Source of the DNA: Macrosoma leucophasiata
Lineage: Eukaryota; Arthropoda; Insecta; Lepidoptera; Hedylidae
Direction of reading: 5' to 3'
Assembly (NCBI GenBank): GCA_036365455.1
Contig: JAWQUS010000025.1
Span: 26,324,001-26,388,000, forward strand
Length of the DNA: 64,000 nucleotides
Made by a program: the position numbers and the translations under genes. Under the pieces are notes generated by a model. That model saw only the letters and a list, made by a program, of their open reading frames with translations. It made no database searches and was not told the DNA's origin. Each line of letters starts with the position of its first letter. The stretch's first letter is position 1. This document shows positions 32,716 to 43,729 of the stretch, piece by piece.

Positions 32716-33870
32716 ATTTTTTGCAATAACAAATGCGAGTGAATTTAGAAATTAAAGAAAAAAAAATAACGTTGTTGAGGATATAAACATATTTTTTTTA
32801 TATCCACAATGACGTTATTCAACAAATTATTTTGTGTGTACAATTGAATCATAACCTCAGCTTTAAATTCTCAAAATAGTCATGACCCAAAAATGACACC
32901 GGCATATTTTATCGACAACGACCGTGACCAAGTACGGCTTCTATCGACAAGGGAAACAAATCACTGGCCCACGTGTTCTCGCCGGTCTAGTGACCCGTTA
33001 CTTGCATTGTTGAAATGATATTATGACTGTATTAGTTTTCGTTGCACACAAAATTCTTAAACTAAATTAATTTTGTGATAAATTTTATGGAAGGAGCAAA
33101 AAACAACTAATCCAACTATAAAGAATATAGGTAAACTAGCTGATCCGGCAAACGTCGTTATACCAATGCTATACCAAAACTGTTAAAGCCATTGCCTTCC
33201 CAAAAATAAAAACGACAAGCGAAACCCATCATCGCTGTGAGCAAGCTTACCTGGCAAACGTCGTTTTGGCATAGGCACAATAAATGTTGCAGCCATTACC
33301 GCACGTAAAATAAAAAAAAAAACAGATCTGTGCCGTCGTTCTTGTGAGCAACCGGTTTGAATTAAATTTATTTTCATGGGGCCTTTTTCTCGTGAAAACT
33401 TTTAAGATATTCATTTTGATTATATGTGTAGTATAATATATTAAAATAATGTTATTGCATGACAATACTTTCAATTAATTTGGCTGAAAACAGGTCCGCA
33501 ATAACGTTTTATGTTATAAACGAAATAGGAACCGAATTTAATGCAAGAGCAAATATTTTAAAACATAAAATTAAATGAAAGCATTAAACAGCACCTTGCT
33601 ACTAACACATTGCGCTAAATGTAATTGTATTAATATAGATAATTCGTGACAAACGTATTGACAACATTTCGTAATAAAAAATATATTAAATCAATGAGGT
33701 CAATATATTATATATATTATATATAAAATAAAATAAGTGAATGGCAATTATCCCTTTCATACGAAGAGACGGAAAGGCTCCTAGAAGTTATTAAGTAGTA
33801 AGTTGTAATGTATTAGTTTCATATTTAGTTTTTACAGTACAGTTATCATCATATACAAACATACATACTT
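32716..33870. other. AT-rich DNA with a duplicated repeat end
   Basis: CTGATCCGGCAAACGTCGTT (33140) and CCTGGCAAACGTCGTTTTGG (33250) are two partial copies of the same element end about 110 bp apart. Otherwise no gene. Confidence 0.45.
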
Positions 33871-33970
33871 CATACACATAACACACACACACACACGCAC
33901 ACACACACACCTCACACACCACACACACCACACACACACCACACACACAGACCACACACAAACACACTCA
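33871..33970. repeat. (CA)n microsatellite, interrupted
   Basis: A ~100-bp tract of CA/CACACAC units interrupted by CACC and CAGACC. Confidence 0.9.
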
Positions 33971-34399
33971 CTATGAATGTGATACTTCAGATAAATATAC
34001 TACTAATTACCATAAGTTATTTTATATATTAATCTAAAATTTTGTGTTAAATACAAAGGAAAACTTTCGGGGAGGAGACCAGGAGACCCATAGCACAGGG
34101 CTTACCTAGTTTGGGCACTCCTGTCTCCACAATAACATTGTAATTATTTAAGAAAAATGTATTGTGAGGAAATTTTGTGGAGTACAATAAAACGTTTTTA
34201 TTATTTTTTATTATTATTATCTATAGAGCAGACACGGGAACAAACAGCCGGTTCCGTTTTCAAATTGATTTGACAGATATTTTGTAAGATGTTTTCACGT
34301 CAGCTGTCATGTTAGTATGGGCAAGTGGAGGTAATTGTATGCAAAAATCTAGAACCACGCTACTAAGGGGAATGTCCAGTCTAGTACTTTAGATCAATA
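33971..34399. other. Unannotated AT-rich DNA
   Basis: Contains GGGCACTCCTGTCTCCACAA near 34120. No gene, RNA or in-window repeat partner. Confidence 0.3.
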
Positions 34400-34710
34400 T
34401 CTATACAAATTAATAAAATTGGAGTGTCTGTTTGCAAAATAAAAACAACCGCTTTTTACTAAATGCATTTGTATACACGGTATGTGTGCACATATACCAA
34501 AACAACATTTTCTACAACTTTTGTCTGTCTGTCTGTTTGTTGGGGCTAATCTCGGGAACGGCTTGACCGATTTCGACGGAACTTTCACTAGCAGATAACT
34601 TATGTAATGAGTAACTTAGGCTACTTTTATATTATCTGCGCCTACGACTTCGACTGGGTAGATACTGAATCATAAATTCTCACGTGGACGAAGTCGCGGG
34701 CACAGCTAGT
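34400..34710 (+). repeat. TCTG-1 repeat copy
   Basis: CTATACAAATTAATAAAATTG, a short (TCTG)n, CTCGGGAACGGCTTGACCG and CGCGGGCACAGCTAGT. Shorter TCTG tract than the other two copies. Confidence 0.75.
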
Positions 34711-34937
34711 TTTAAATAAGCTTATTCACACCGTCATCCAAACAGTCGTCGGCGTATTTTATCGACATACACGACCAAGTACGGCAATAACGGCAATGCA
34801 CATCACTGGCCCACGTGCACTCGGTGGTCTAGTGACCTGAGATATTTATGTTGGAACATATCTTCACACTATATCTGGTAGTCGCTTATCGTGTTAGATA
34901 TCTTTTGACTTCTGTGAAGTTCAAATTCATATTGCAT

Positions 34938-35189
34938 CGGCGTAGGCACCACCGCATTACCTAATATACTTGCCGCTAAATGGTAGTGTTCAGCGCTATC
35001 GTGAACAGGTCAGGTGGTAATGTACGGCCCTATAATTTCTGGCACAGAGGCATAACACTTTAGGCCTCAGAAGTGGTAACGCATCTGCATTTTGACCTTG
35101 GTCTTCATGTGGGTGTCTACAGGCTGCAGTCATCACTTAACAACAATGTGAACTGCATGCTTGTTTGCCACTATCATTACATAAAAAAC
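34938..35189 (+). mobile_element. M family copy
   Basis: GCGTAGGCACCACCGCATTAC, AGCGCTATCGTGAACAGGTC, ACGCATCTGCATTTTGACC and ATCATTACATAAAAAACG. The GAGCTC head is missing. Confidence 0.8.
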
Positions 35190-35324
35190 GAGTTCTTGGA
35201 GATTCATTCAATATTTTTGGAGTGTATATTACATACACCCAATACCTGCGCGTACACCGTAGATTTATTCTTCAACTGGTACCAAACATCCATTATCAAT
35301 ATCAATATTAATCGCTACTTCCCT

Positions 35325-35725
35325 ACTAATATTATAAATGCGATAGTAACTCTGTCTGTCTGTCTGTCTGCCTGTTACCTACCAATGAATCCTAAAATAC
35401 GAGGATGACTCAGTTTAGGATACAATGCGTACTTTTATCAAAGATATTGTACATAACACTTTTTTTACAGTGAAATAAATACGTTTACCTTTATTAGCAT
35501 ACTTATAGTACTTATTAAGCTACTCTTCTATTGTTCGGATTGTTTGTACTTTTAAGACATTAAATTATTCTTATTCTTCTTACCTTTTCACGTCCAAACG
35601 ACTGAACCGATTTTAATGAAATTTGGTACAGAGATAGAGTTGACTTTGAGAAAGAACATAGGCTACTCTTTAAACGACATACACGCGGGCGAAGAAGCGT
35701 GTTACAGCAAGTATTGTATACAATT
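35325..35725 (+). repeat. TCTG repeat (CGTCCAAACGACTGAACCG family), interrupted
   Basis: ATTATAAATGCGATAGTAACT and (TCTG)n at 35330-35385 continue at 35585 with TTTTCACGTCCAAACGACTG, AACCGATTTTAATGAAATTTG and the end ACACGCGGGCGAAG. About 190 bp of unrelated AT-rich sequence separates the halves. Complete relative at 63748-63955. Confidence 0.65.
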
Positions 35726-35989
35726 TACTCGATGCAATACCTATAAAATATTTCCCCACATTTTGTAAAACTAATAAGGGATGTAAAATATTTCATTCCA
35801 TTTTTTCCCCTCGGTATTTATTGATATTATTAGCAAAATAAAAATGCCATTCGGTTTAGCAATCAGCTTAATTTAAGGTGGATACATTTAAAAATAAAGA
35901 AAGTAACACCTTGTGCTAACACATTGCGTTCAACTTTTATTGCATTAATATAGAACATTTGTAAGAAATGTAATGCTAACTTTTTTTTT

Positions 35990-36085
35990 TTTTTTTTTAG
36001 GTCTGACTTTGTGTAGGCGGCCTGTCTCGAGACGGCACTAGTCTACTTCACCGGGCAATCGGTGAGCGCAGAAGGCGCTAATGCT
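35990..36085. repeat. T-tract and CTCGAGACGG repeat
   Basis: An 18-base T run, then GGCCTGTCTCGAGACGGCAC and CTTCACCGGGCAATCGGTGAG. Shared with 17755-17830. It looks like a minus-oriented poly-A-tailed retroposon end. Confidence 0.55.
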
Positions 36086-36094
36086 AACTGGCGT

Positions 36095-36366
36095 TCTGTA
36101 ATCTATATATATATAAATCAATTGCTGTTCGTTAGTCTCGCTTAAACTCGAGAACGGCTGGCCCGATTTGACTAATTTTGGACTTGACTGATTTTTGGAA
36201 ATCCAGGGAAGGTTTAAAAGGTAAGAAAATATGAAAAACTTGAAGGGGAATAGTAAAAAACACAATATCATTTTTTCCCATACAAATAGTCCGTATATAT
36301 CCTTTATATATACCCATTGACACATTATTTCATTGTGAGGCAATACGAAGTTTGCCGGGTCGTCTA
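36095..36366. repeat. Dispersed repeat (GGTCCAGCCGTTCTCGAG family), inverted
   Basis: TATATATAAATCAATTGCTG, CGAGAACGGCTGGCCCGATTT and GTGAGGCAATACGAAGTTTG: reverse complement of the 2500-2756 element. The open frames inside it are repeat shadows. Confidence 0.7.
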
Positions 36367-36834
36367 GTACAGAATAATAATATTTGTATAAAAAAAATAA
36401 TTCTGGATAGATGTATTGAAAGTCAACTCCATTTTACTATTTTGTTTAAATATTGAAATGTTAATTTCACTTTAATTTCAATTAAATTAACTCCGGGTTG
36501 AGGAACGCGAAATAGTGACATTTGTAATAATAATAATTCATCATAATCATTATTTCAGCCGAAAGACGTCCACTGCTGAACAAAGGCCTCCCCCAAAGCA
36601 TAGCCCTCTCCGTTGCTCTCTGATAAAAAATATTATAAGTCATTCCACTACAGTTAGCTTGTAAACCGACAATACAAAAGTGTCCTTGAAGACCAATTTG
36701 AAATAAATATTTCAATTTGAATGTATTATTTTTATTTATTGAGACGCGCGTCAGGTCATTCACACGTGAATGTGTATTTCTGTCAAAAGTGATAAGCAAC
36801 ATCTATTTTTATAGTAAAAATGAAAAAAGGCATG
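36367..36834. other. AT-rich DNA with RTE-like tail strings
   Basis: TTTCAGCCGAAAGACGTCCAC and TGCTGAACAAAGGCCTCCCCC at 36550-36600 are a common insect LINE-tail string; a related piece is at 57875. No gene. Confidence 0.4.
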
Positions 36835-36985
36835 CTCCGATGGTTCGGGCATAAAGAATGTCGAAGAGCGAACGACTAAACAGATATACAATGCGAATGT
36901 GGATGGTTGCAGAGGCCCAGGAAGACCATGACCAAATAGGTCTAGTTCTGTCTGATGATGGTGTCAAAAGTCTTAGGAATCGGGA
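36835..36985 (+). pseudogene. RTE-like LINE C-terminal fragment
   Basis: The translation gives MLRWFGH and, after a frameshift, EERTTKQIYNANVDG followed by RGPGRP. This is the WFGH...GxRGRGRP ending typical of RTE-type elements. The following GGTGTCAAAAGTCTTAGGAATCGG tail is shared with copies near 15430 and 28390. Confidence 0.65.
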
Positions 36986-37002
36986 AATAGAAAACTGAGA
37001 TT

Positions 37003-37158
37003 TAAGTTGTTAGGTATGTCTCTGTGATAGTTAATACGGGGCCATACATTACCATTTTACCGGAACACGATAGTGCTGAACACTATCATTTGGCGGCAGA
37101 TAGAGGTAATGCGGTGGTGCATGCGCTCCGTCACTAGAGCTCTACCACCAGTAGTTTT
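37003..37158 (-). mobile_element. M family, minus copy
   Basis: GTTGTTAGGTATGTCTCTGTG, GGGGCCATACATTACCATTTT, CAGATAGAGGTAATGCGGTGG and GAGCTCTACCACCAGTAG. Distal third and tail missing. Confidence 0.75.
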
Positions 37159-37798
37159 ATTGGAGCACCGTATAATTAGTAGTAATGTAGGTAAAATTGT
37201 ACCCATGCGAAGCCGGGGCGAGCTGCCAGTATATTTAATAAAACAAATTGTTTATTTTCTTTGCTTAGTATAAAATTGGTCATCCATTTTATGAATAGAC
37301 TAGAAATTGCTGAACTTGGTTCATCATAACATTGACACGTCTATTTTTAGCTCGCCCCCATAACGTGTGTCTATACTTTTATAATTCAATATGATTCCCG
37401 AAAACAACCATTCAAAATCGAACCTTCGATCTTCGATAACTAAGTGCAAATTCGATCATAATTTGCGAAGACCCGCCCCCGACTCCACGTGACAAACCAT
37501 GTGTGTATTGTCAACATGACATCCACTCCGATTGAATTTGCATTTTATTTGTATCACTGTAGAGTTTAAATTGGATCAGCGTTACAATTACGAGGACATG
37601 TACAGTTGTGTGACGTAGACGGACTGTGACGTAGGACCTACCGTTGTATACAGGTTGATTGTAATTATTGGAGCGTAATGCGATTGCGGTGTTTTTGGTG
37701 TCGGAATAAAATACTTGAATTGTTTTCAATGTTAGTTCATAATTTGTTTGAAGTGTTGATTTTATTGGTTTTAATGCGTTTTGAATTTCAGTTTAAAA
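37159..37798. other. Unannotated DNA with two TGACGTA sites
   Basis: GTGTGACGTAGACGG and CTGTGACGTAGGACC at about 37609-37640 give two CRE-like half-sites roughly 16-18 bp apart. GCGAAGCCGGGGCGAGCTGCC near 37207 is a repeat tail. No gene seen. Confidence 0.35.
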
Positions 37799-37935
37799 AC
37801 GTAACTTCATGACAGTAATCCTTGAAGGTAGGCAGAGGTAAATGCAGTCAAGCATGCAAACACCCACAATTCGCTGGTTACGTTTTGGCTCATGTAACAG
37901 GCGGCAGTCTGTTGACGTCTCCGGGCTGATCACAT
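37799..37935 (-). mobile_element. SINE-A fragment
   Basis: CGTAACTTCATGACAGTAATC, CTTGAAGGTAGGCAGAGG, CACCCACAATTCGCTGGTTAC and TGACGTCTCCGGGC. The tRNA-like head is absent. Confidence 0.7.
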
Positions 37936-38339
37936 CTGATCTGACTCATCTATATTCAATTCATCAGAGTATGCAATGTTTCATCAATACTTATTATGAC
38001 GTTAATACGTTAATTATCAGCCGTAAACCGACTTTAGGATGCACCAATTTTTTTTTGACTTGTAGTATTAGAGCGCGAGGACGTAGCCACTGCATAACCT
38101 AATCTAGAGATAGATTAGGTAATACGGTGGTAACACAACTGTATATGCCACTAGGACCCACCAGGGTGCAACCACTCTTGCAGCAATTAGCTCAGGTGGG
38201 TGCGTTTTGTCTTGGCTTCCCACAACCAAATATGTAAAATTTATTTTACTTGATTTTTTTTTAAATTATTAGTTGTGTGTGTGTGCCATAAAAATAAATA
38301 TTTTTCTTCTTCTTCTTCTACATGTTTAGAACTATCGTT

Positions 38340-38515
38340 TTCCTGTGAGATGGAATGTATGGCCCCGTAATAACTATCACAGTCACATAACAACTTAGGT
38401 CTCAGGGGTGGCAACGCATCTGAATTTTGACCTCTGGTCTTTGTGTGAGTGCAGTCATCACTTAACATCAAGGTGAGCTGCATGCGTGTTTGTCACCTTT
38501 GTTACAAAAAAAAGC
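38340..38515 (+). mobile_element. M family copy, diverged subtype
   Basis: GGCCCCGTAATAACTATCACA, TCAGGGGTGGCAACGCATCTG, CACTTAACATCAAGGTGAGC and a short A tail. It shares the 'CCCCGTAATAACTATCACAG' variant with 106-372 and 20672-20950, suggesting a subfamily. Confidence 0.7.
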
Positions 38516-38528
38516 TATGATCATCTAA

Positions 38529-38783
38529 AACCGCATTACCTAATATACTTGCCGCTAAATGGTAGTGTTCAACACTATCGTGTTCCGGTCAGGTGGTAAT
38601 GTACGGCCCTGTAATTTCCGGCACAGAGGCATAAGACCTTAGGCCTCAGGAGTGGTAACGCATCTGCATTTTGACCTTGGTCTTTGTGTGGGTGTCTATA
38701 GGCTGCAGTCATCACTTAACATCAATGTGAACTGCATGCTTGTTTACCACTTCCATTACATAAAAAAAAAAAAAAAAAAAAAA
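38529..38783 (+). mobile_element. M family copy with 22-base A tail
   Basis: CGCATTACCTAATATACTTGC, TTCCGGTCAGGTGGTAATG, GTAACGCATCTGCATTTTGAC and CCATTACATAAAA followed by an uninterrupted A run. Looks recent. Confidence 0.85.
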
Positions 38784-39094
38784 CAAAGCAGAGAATTCAA
38801 TAAACATGCCTTACCATTCCTTAAGGTTGAGTTGTTATGCCTCTGTGCCGGAAATTAAAGAGTTTTTTATTACCATCGAACTGAAACGATGGAGCGTTGA
38901 ACGCTAACATTTAGCAGTAAGTTGAATTAAAAAAATTCAGTGGTGCTAACGCTCACAAGCTTCCTCACTGTATCTCAACCACCATTACAATAAAAAATTA
39001 TCTACTTCTTGAATGTTATATATGGAATATCCTTGTCAAGTTTACTACATTTTTTTTTTCAAAACTTTAAAAAAATAATAATATCAAAATTATT

Positions 39095-39335
39095 TTTTAA
39101 AGAAAAATTTGACTTCAGGCGAGACTCGAACTCGCGGTTACTGGGAATCTAGTCTATCCGCTTTTCCAACTGAGCTACCGAAGTCCTGCCCGATTTGTCA
39201 AATCTTTCCTTCACATTTATTGCATTGCCTTATGGTGGCGAGTTCAAGTCTTGCCTGAAGTCACATTTTTCTCTCCATTTTTCTTTAGAAAATATATATT
39301 TCACAAGCATGTGTTAATGCGAAATAATATAAAAC
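39095..39335. mobile_element. T1 fold-back pair
   Basis: Antisense core at 39111-39185, then about 50 bp of body. A truncated sense partner follows (GCGAGTTCAAGTCTTGCCTG, 39238 onward) and TTTCACAAGCATGTGTTAATG ends it. The right arm lacks the D and anticodon arms. Confidence 0.75.
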
Positions 39336-39644
39336 AAATATTAACTGTTTTTTTTTAAACCACCTGTACATATAATACAAATGAAAAGGTGTTTGACCCC
39401 ACGGTGTTGTAATTATCGCATAATTAGTTTTATTGGAGTTCCACCTGCAGCGGGACACAGCTATTGTGCTGTTGACCACACTCAATATGGTCATTCGGAA
39501 TATATTAAAGTTGTGTCTGTACTGTGAACTGGATACTCCAAATGTATAAGGAAACAAAGAAAGAAATTTTGTTAGATTATAAGTGGTAGCCTTGGGGAAT
39601 CATCGATTCATCATGTTATTCAGAAAAATGAAATTTATTTAAAC

Positions 39645-39959
39645 GGAGCTCGCGGGCGTAGGCACCGCCGCATTACCTAATATGCTTACCTGAACTATAC
39701 CATTTAGCGGCAAGTATAATACCACCGCATTATACTTGCCGCTAAATGGTAGAGTTCAGCACTATCGTGTTCCGGTCAGGTGGTAATGTACGGCCCTGTA
39801 ATTTCCGTCACAGAGGCAAAACACCTTAGGCCTCAGGAGTGGTAACGCATCTGCATTTTGACCTAAGTCTTTGTGCAAGTGTCTTTAGGCTGCAGTTATC
39901 ACTTAACATCAATGTGAACTGCATGCTTGTTTGCCACATACTTTACATAAAAAAAAAAT
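39645..39959 (+). mobile_element. M family copy with internal fold-back
   Basis: GGAGCTCGCGGGCGTAGGCAC head, then an inverted duplication: 39698-39718 and 39731-39751 are perfect 21-bp arms (TACCATTTAGCGGCAAGTAT plus one base). Normal sequence follows to a short A tail. Confidence 0.8.
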
Positions 39960-40160
39960 ACACCGTTATCTCTGACCGCCCCCGACCCGGGAATCGAACT
40001 TTTATTGCCGTCAGTCCAGTTCATTGGAGATCGACGGTCCGACGGTCTAACAGATGATAAAAAAAAAACTAGTTCGACGATTGATGGGATTAAACCGAAA
40101 CGAACCCAGGACCCCGGGGTAGTAGAGGCCTGCTACCACTAGGCTGAGGCAGTTTTTATG
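39960..40160 (-). mobile_element. SINE-A tRNA-head remnants
   Basis: ACCGTTATCTCTGACCGCCCC and CGACCCGGGAATCGAAC at 39961-40003, then AACCCAGGACCCCGGGGTAG and GCCTGCTACCACTAGGCTGAG at 40107-40150: two pieces of a disrupted minus copy. Confidence 0.55.
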
Positions 40161-40554
40161 GAAATAAAATGTTGAAATATAAATAGATTCATTTTACACA
40201 TACAATATTGAAAGCAAATAAATACTCAGTATTGAAAATGTAACAAAACTTAAGACTTTTACTTGGCAAACACAAACCTGTTAAGATTTGGAACTCTATC
40301 ACCGTGGTATAAGGTTTATAATCGTTTAGTTCGATACGTGTGAACATGTAATTGTCAACTTTTACAATTCGCGCGCCGTCGTTAACTGCTAGCTCTGGTT
40401 CGCGATGTTTTTGGTCAAATAATTTTACTTTTTTTCTGAGAAAAACGAAAGTTTTTCAATTTTAATATCCAAGAAGAGATGTGTTTTTTTATGTTTAAAA
40501 ATAACGGAACTTATAGATTTTAGAAGGACAATAAATGGTAAATACCTACACTAT
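40161..40554. other. Unannotated AT-rich DNA
   Basis: A short GC-richer part (AATTCGCGCGCCGTCG at 40364) has no partner. No gene. Confidence 0.3.
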
Positions 40555-40850
40555 CGCTGGTGGTAGAGCTCCAGTGACGGAGCTCGCGGGCGTAGGCACC
40601 ACCGCATTCCCATATACTTGCCGCTAAATGGTAGTGTTCAGCACTATCGTGTTCCCGTCAGGTGGTAATGTACGATCTTATAATTTCCGGCACAGAGACA
40701 TAACATCTTAGGCCTCAGGAGTGGTAACGCATCTGCATTTTGACCTTGGTCTTTGTGTGGGTGTCTATAAGCTGCAGTCATCGCTTAACATCACTGTGAA
40801 CTGTATGCTTGTTTGCCACTTACATTACATAAAAAAAAAACTTGCAGCGC
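40555..40850 (+). mobile_element. M family copy, full length
   Basis: GGTGGTAGAGCTCCAGTGACG, GAGCTCGCGGGCGTAGGCACC, GGCACAGAGACATAACATCTT and TTACATTACATAAAAAAAAAA. Full structure with A tail. Confidence 0.85.
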
Positions 40851-40929
40851 CACACTACCCTTACCATACATATATAAGCACCCAGGCTCGAAACAAATGT
40901 CTCTGGGCCATACAAAAATTGTCAAAACA

Positions 40930-41252
40930 AACTTCACGCCTGTAATCGCCGAAGGGGTAGGCAGAGGTAAATGCATGCATTCAAGCATACATGCAAACAC
41001 CCACGACTCGCCGGTTACGTTTTGGCCCATGTTACAGGTGTACCTGTTGCCATCTCCGGGCACATTACCAAACTTCGAAGTACTGGGAAATTTCCAGAAA
41101 ATGGAAAAATCCCAATAGAACCAGAGATAAAGGACTTTACACCATTATCTCTGATAACATAGGGTTATCAGAGATAATGGTCGGACCCGGGAATCGGACC
41201 CAGGACCTCAACGTAGTAGTAGTGGCCTGCTACCACTAGGCTACCGAGGCAT
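40930..41252 (-). mobile_element. SINE-A copy, full length
   Basis: CTTCACGCCTGTAATCGCCG, CGACTCGCCGGTTACGTTTTG, then TCAGAGATAATGGTCGGACC and the head GCCTGCTACCACTAGGCTACC. A local palindrome at 41143-41180 (TTATCTCTGATAAC and its complement) is a small inverted duplication. Confidence 0.85.
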
Positions 41253-41394
41253 TTAAATATTCATAAAGTAGATGACTAATTTGTTACTAAGCAAAGAAAA
41301 TACACAATTTGTTTCATTAAATATACATGTATACAATATGCAATGTTACCTACTAAAACTTCTACTTAAAACGGTGCTCTAATAAATCAACTGT

Positions 41395-41543
41395 TACTGG
41401 TGGTAGAACTCTCGTGTCGGAGCTCGCGGGGGTAGGCACCACCGTATTACTTCTATCTGCCGCCAAATGATAGTGTACAGCACTATCGTGTTCCGGTGAG
41501 ATGGTAAAGTATGGCCAATAAACAAAAAAAAAAAAAAAAAAAA
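41395..41543 (+). mobile_element. M family, 3'-truncated copy
   Basis: ACTGGTGGTAGAACTCTCGTG, TCTGCCGCCAAATGATAGTG and GAGATGGTAAAGTATGGCC, ending in an A run after AATAAAC. The distal half is absent, so it ended early or was joined to another tail. Confidence 0.7.
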
Positions 41544-42249
41544 TTTGCAAAAGCTGAACAAAAGGGATCGATTGCCTTCCTTTCCACCTTCGACTCAACT
41601 GGTCGTCACACACCAAGTCACGAACTGAGTCGTCAAAATGGAAAAAATCCGGGATGGATTCGAATCTGCGACTACTGAAAAACTGTTCAAACCGTATTAA
41701 CGTGCCGTATCGTAAAAAAATATATCAAAGAAAAAACCGGTCAAGTGCGTGTCGGGCCACGCGCAGTGTAGGATTCCGTAGTTTTTCAGTAAGTTCTATT
41801 TTCTCTGTCTATATGTATGCGCTAATCTCGGAAAGTTGTAAATGGATTTTGTTATTATTGGAAATGTTGGAAAGAAGGTTTTCTGAGGTTTATAGATAGC
41901 ATCATTTATCAATATCGTACTTATATTTACCGAGATATCACGGTTTTTGTCGAAGAAGTCGGACACGTCGCCACAATATAATAATAAAATGAAAAGTATT
42001 TATTCACCTTATTCACACTATAACATAATTCATTACTTCTGCCAAACTGCAGTTACAGTTTGTTGGCAGACGTAGCTCCCATTTTAATACTTTATTAAGC
42101 TATTTAAGCTCAATACTTTTCCATTAATATACAAAAAAAAGGAAAAATAATAAAAAAATTAACATGTTCTTACGCTATTAATACAGTATATAATACTATA
42201 AAGGACTGACAGGAATACTATAAACTGACAGAGTAAGTCGGTATATAAA
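41544..42249. other. AT-rich DNA with a CCGGTCAAGTGCGTGTCGG fragment
   Basis: 41735-41800 (ACCGGTCAAGTGCGTGTCGG, GTGTAGGATTCCGTAG) is part of the family at 12408. No gene otherwise. Confidence 0.4.
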
Positions 42250-42595
42250 ATCTATACTTATAATAAAACTGTAGAAGTGTAAATTCTGTACATTAAAAAA
42301 ATGAAAAAATAAATACCAGGTGATGTTTCTAGACCGATACCGAACCCAAATATGTGATTAGATTTTTTTTGTCTGTCTGTCTGTCTGTCTGTTTCTTCAA
42401 GCATCACACAAAATCTACTGGTCCGATTACAATGAGACTTGGTATGATTATATTTTAACTTTTGGCGCACAACACTGGGTACTTTTTATCCCGGAAAAAT
42501 ATCTATGTGTCTGTGTGTTTGTGTACGCTAATTTCAGAAACGGCTTATTCGATTTGCGATTCACTAATATATTGTGGTAAGTTTCACTTAACATT
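42250..42595 (+). repeat. TCTG-2 repeat, plus copy
   Basis: CTATACTTATAATAAAACTG, AAATACCAGGTGATG, (TCTG)n at 42370-42390, CACAACACTGGGTACTTTTTA and AACGGCTTATTCGATTT. Reverse complement of 10295-10657. Confidence 0.75.
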
Positions 42596-42699
42596 TAATG
42601 TTGGTTTCATATAAATCGGTTCAGAAATAAAAAAGTTATGTCAATTTAAAGTTTTTAAAGAATCATATCGAATATTTTTAAGCTATTCTGTATCTTAGT

Positions 42700-43054
42700 T
42701 CTATCTTTTAGAGGGTTTCGTACCTAAGAGGTAAAAACGGACCTACGGATTACTAATCCTCCACTGTCTGTCTGTCCATCGGTCCGTCCGTCTGTCTGTC
42801 ACCAGCCTGTATCTCATAAATAGTGATAGCTAGAAAGCTAACATTTTCACAAATTATGTATTTCTGATACCGCTATAAAGACAAAATTAATTACTCAAAA
42901 TAAGAAAATGAAAATGTTAAGGGGTCCAAGGGGGCATACAATAAACGTGTTTTTTTTTCGTATATTTTTTGCTCGATATTAATAACGGTAGTAAGTAGAC
43001 GCTTAAAATTTTCACAGAATTTTTAGGTCTTATGTTGTATATTACCTTCTATAA
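42700..43054 (+). repeat. TCTG-bearing repeat (GGTTTCGTACC family)
   Basis: TTTCGTACCTAAGAGGTAAAA, GACCTACGGATTACTAATCC, (TCTG)n with CCGTCCGTC, and CCTGTATCTCATAAATAGTG. Related to the 12408 and 55690 repeats. Confidence 0.55.
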
Positions 43055-43399
43055 TCTACACAAATAAATAAAATTGGACTGTCTGTAATATAAAAATAAC
43101 AGCTTTTTACTAATTGCATATGTATATATAAACGGTACATATACCACAACAACATTTTTTACAATTTTTGTCTGTCAGTCTGTCAGTCTGTCTTTCTGTC
43201 TGCCTGTCTGTCTGTCTGTTTGTTCCCGCTAATCTCGGGAACGGCTGGACCGATTTTGACGGGACTTTCACTAGCAGATAGCTTATGTAATAAGGAATAA
43301 CTTAAGCTACATTTATACGAGCTGCGCCCCCGACTTCGTCCGGGTAGATACTGAACAATCATAAATTCTCACGCGGACGGAGTCGCGGGCACAGCTAGT
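43055..43399 (+). repeat. TCTG-1 repeat copy
   Basis: AATCTACACAAATAAATAAAA, a (TCTG)n tract at 43168-43222, CTCGGGAACGGCTGGACCG and CGCGGGCACAGCTAGT. It directly abuts the 3' end of the host LINE. Confidence 0.8.
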
Positions 43400-43729
43400 A
43401 TTAAATATAATCATTGAGACTTTTTTCTAATAAATCCTGAAAAAGGAATATCTCAACTTGGTGCTTAAAAGACTTTCTGGTGGTACAACTTTCAAACGGT
43501 AAGCTATTAAAGATAGTTGGTACTAAATATTTTTTACATCTTTGTCCAAAGTAATTATATTATTGTACATAGGCACTTCAAGTTTTCCAATAGCTCTTCT
43601 TTGAGGTCTCTCGTGAGCCCGTTTAATTTTTAATTTATCACTACAGAACTCTTCTTATGCTATTAATAATGTTGTTTTTTCGTGCACTGGCAACATTTCA
43701 CATTTCAAAAACAGTTCTTCGTAATTTGC

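Noticed and set aside
33871..33970. (CA)n tract as a regulatory element
   Set aside because: A simple microsatellite with no supporting context.
36038..36343. 101-residue minus frame as a gene
   Set aside because: Entirely within a dispersed repeat also found at 2500, 26281, 53100 and 61381.
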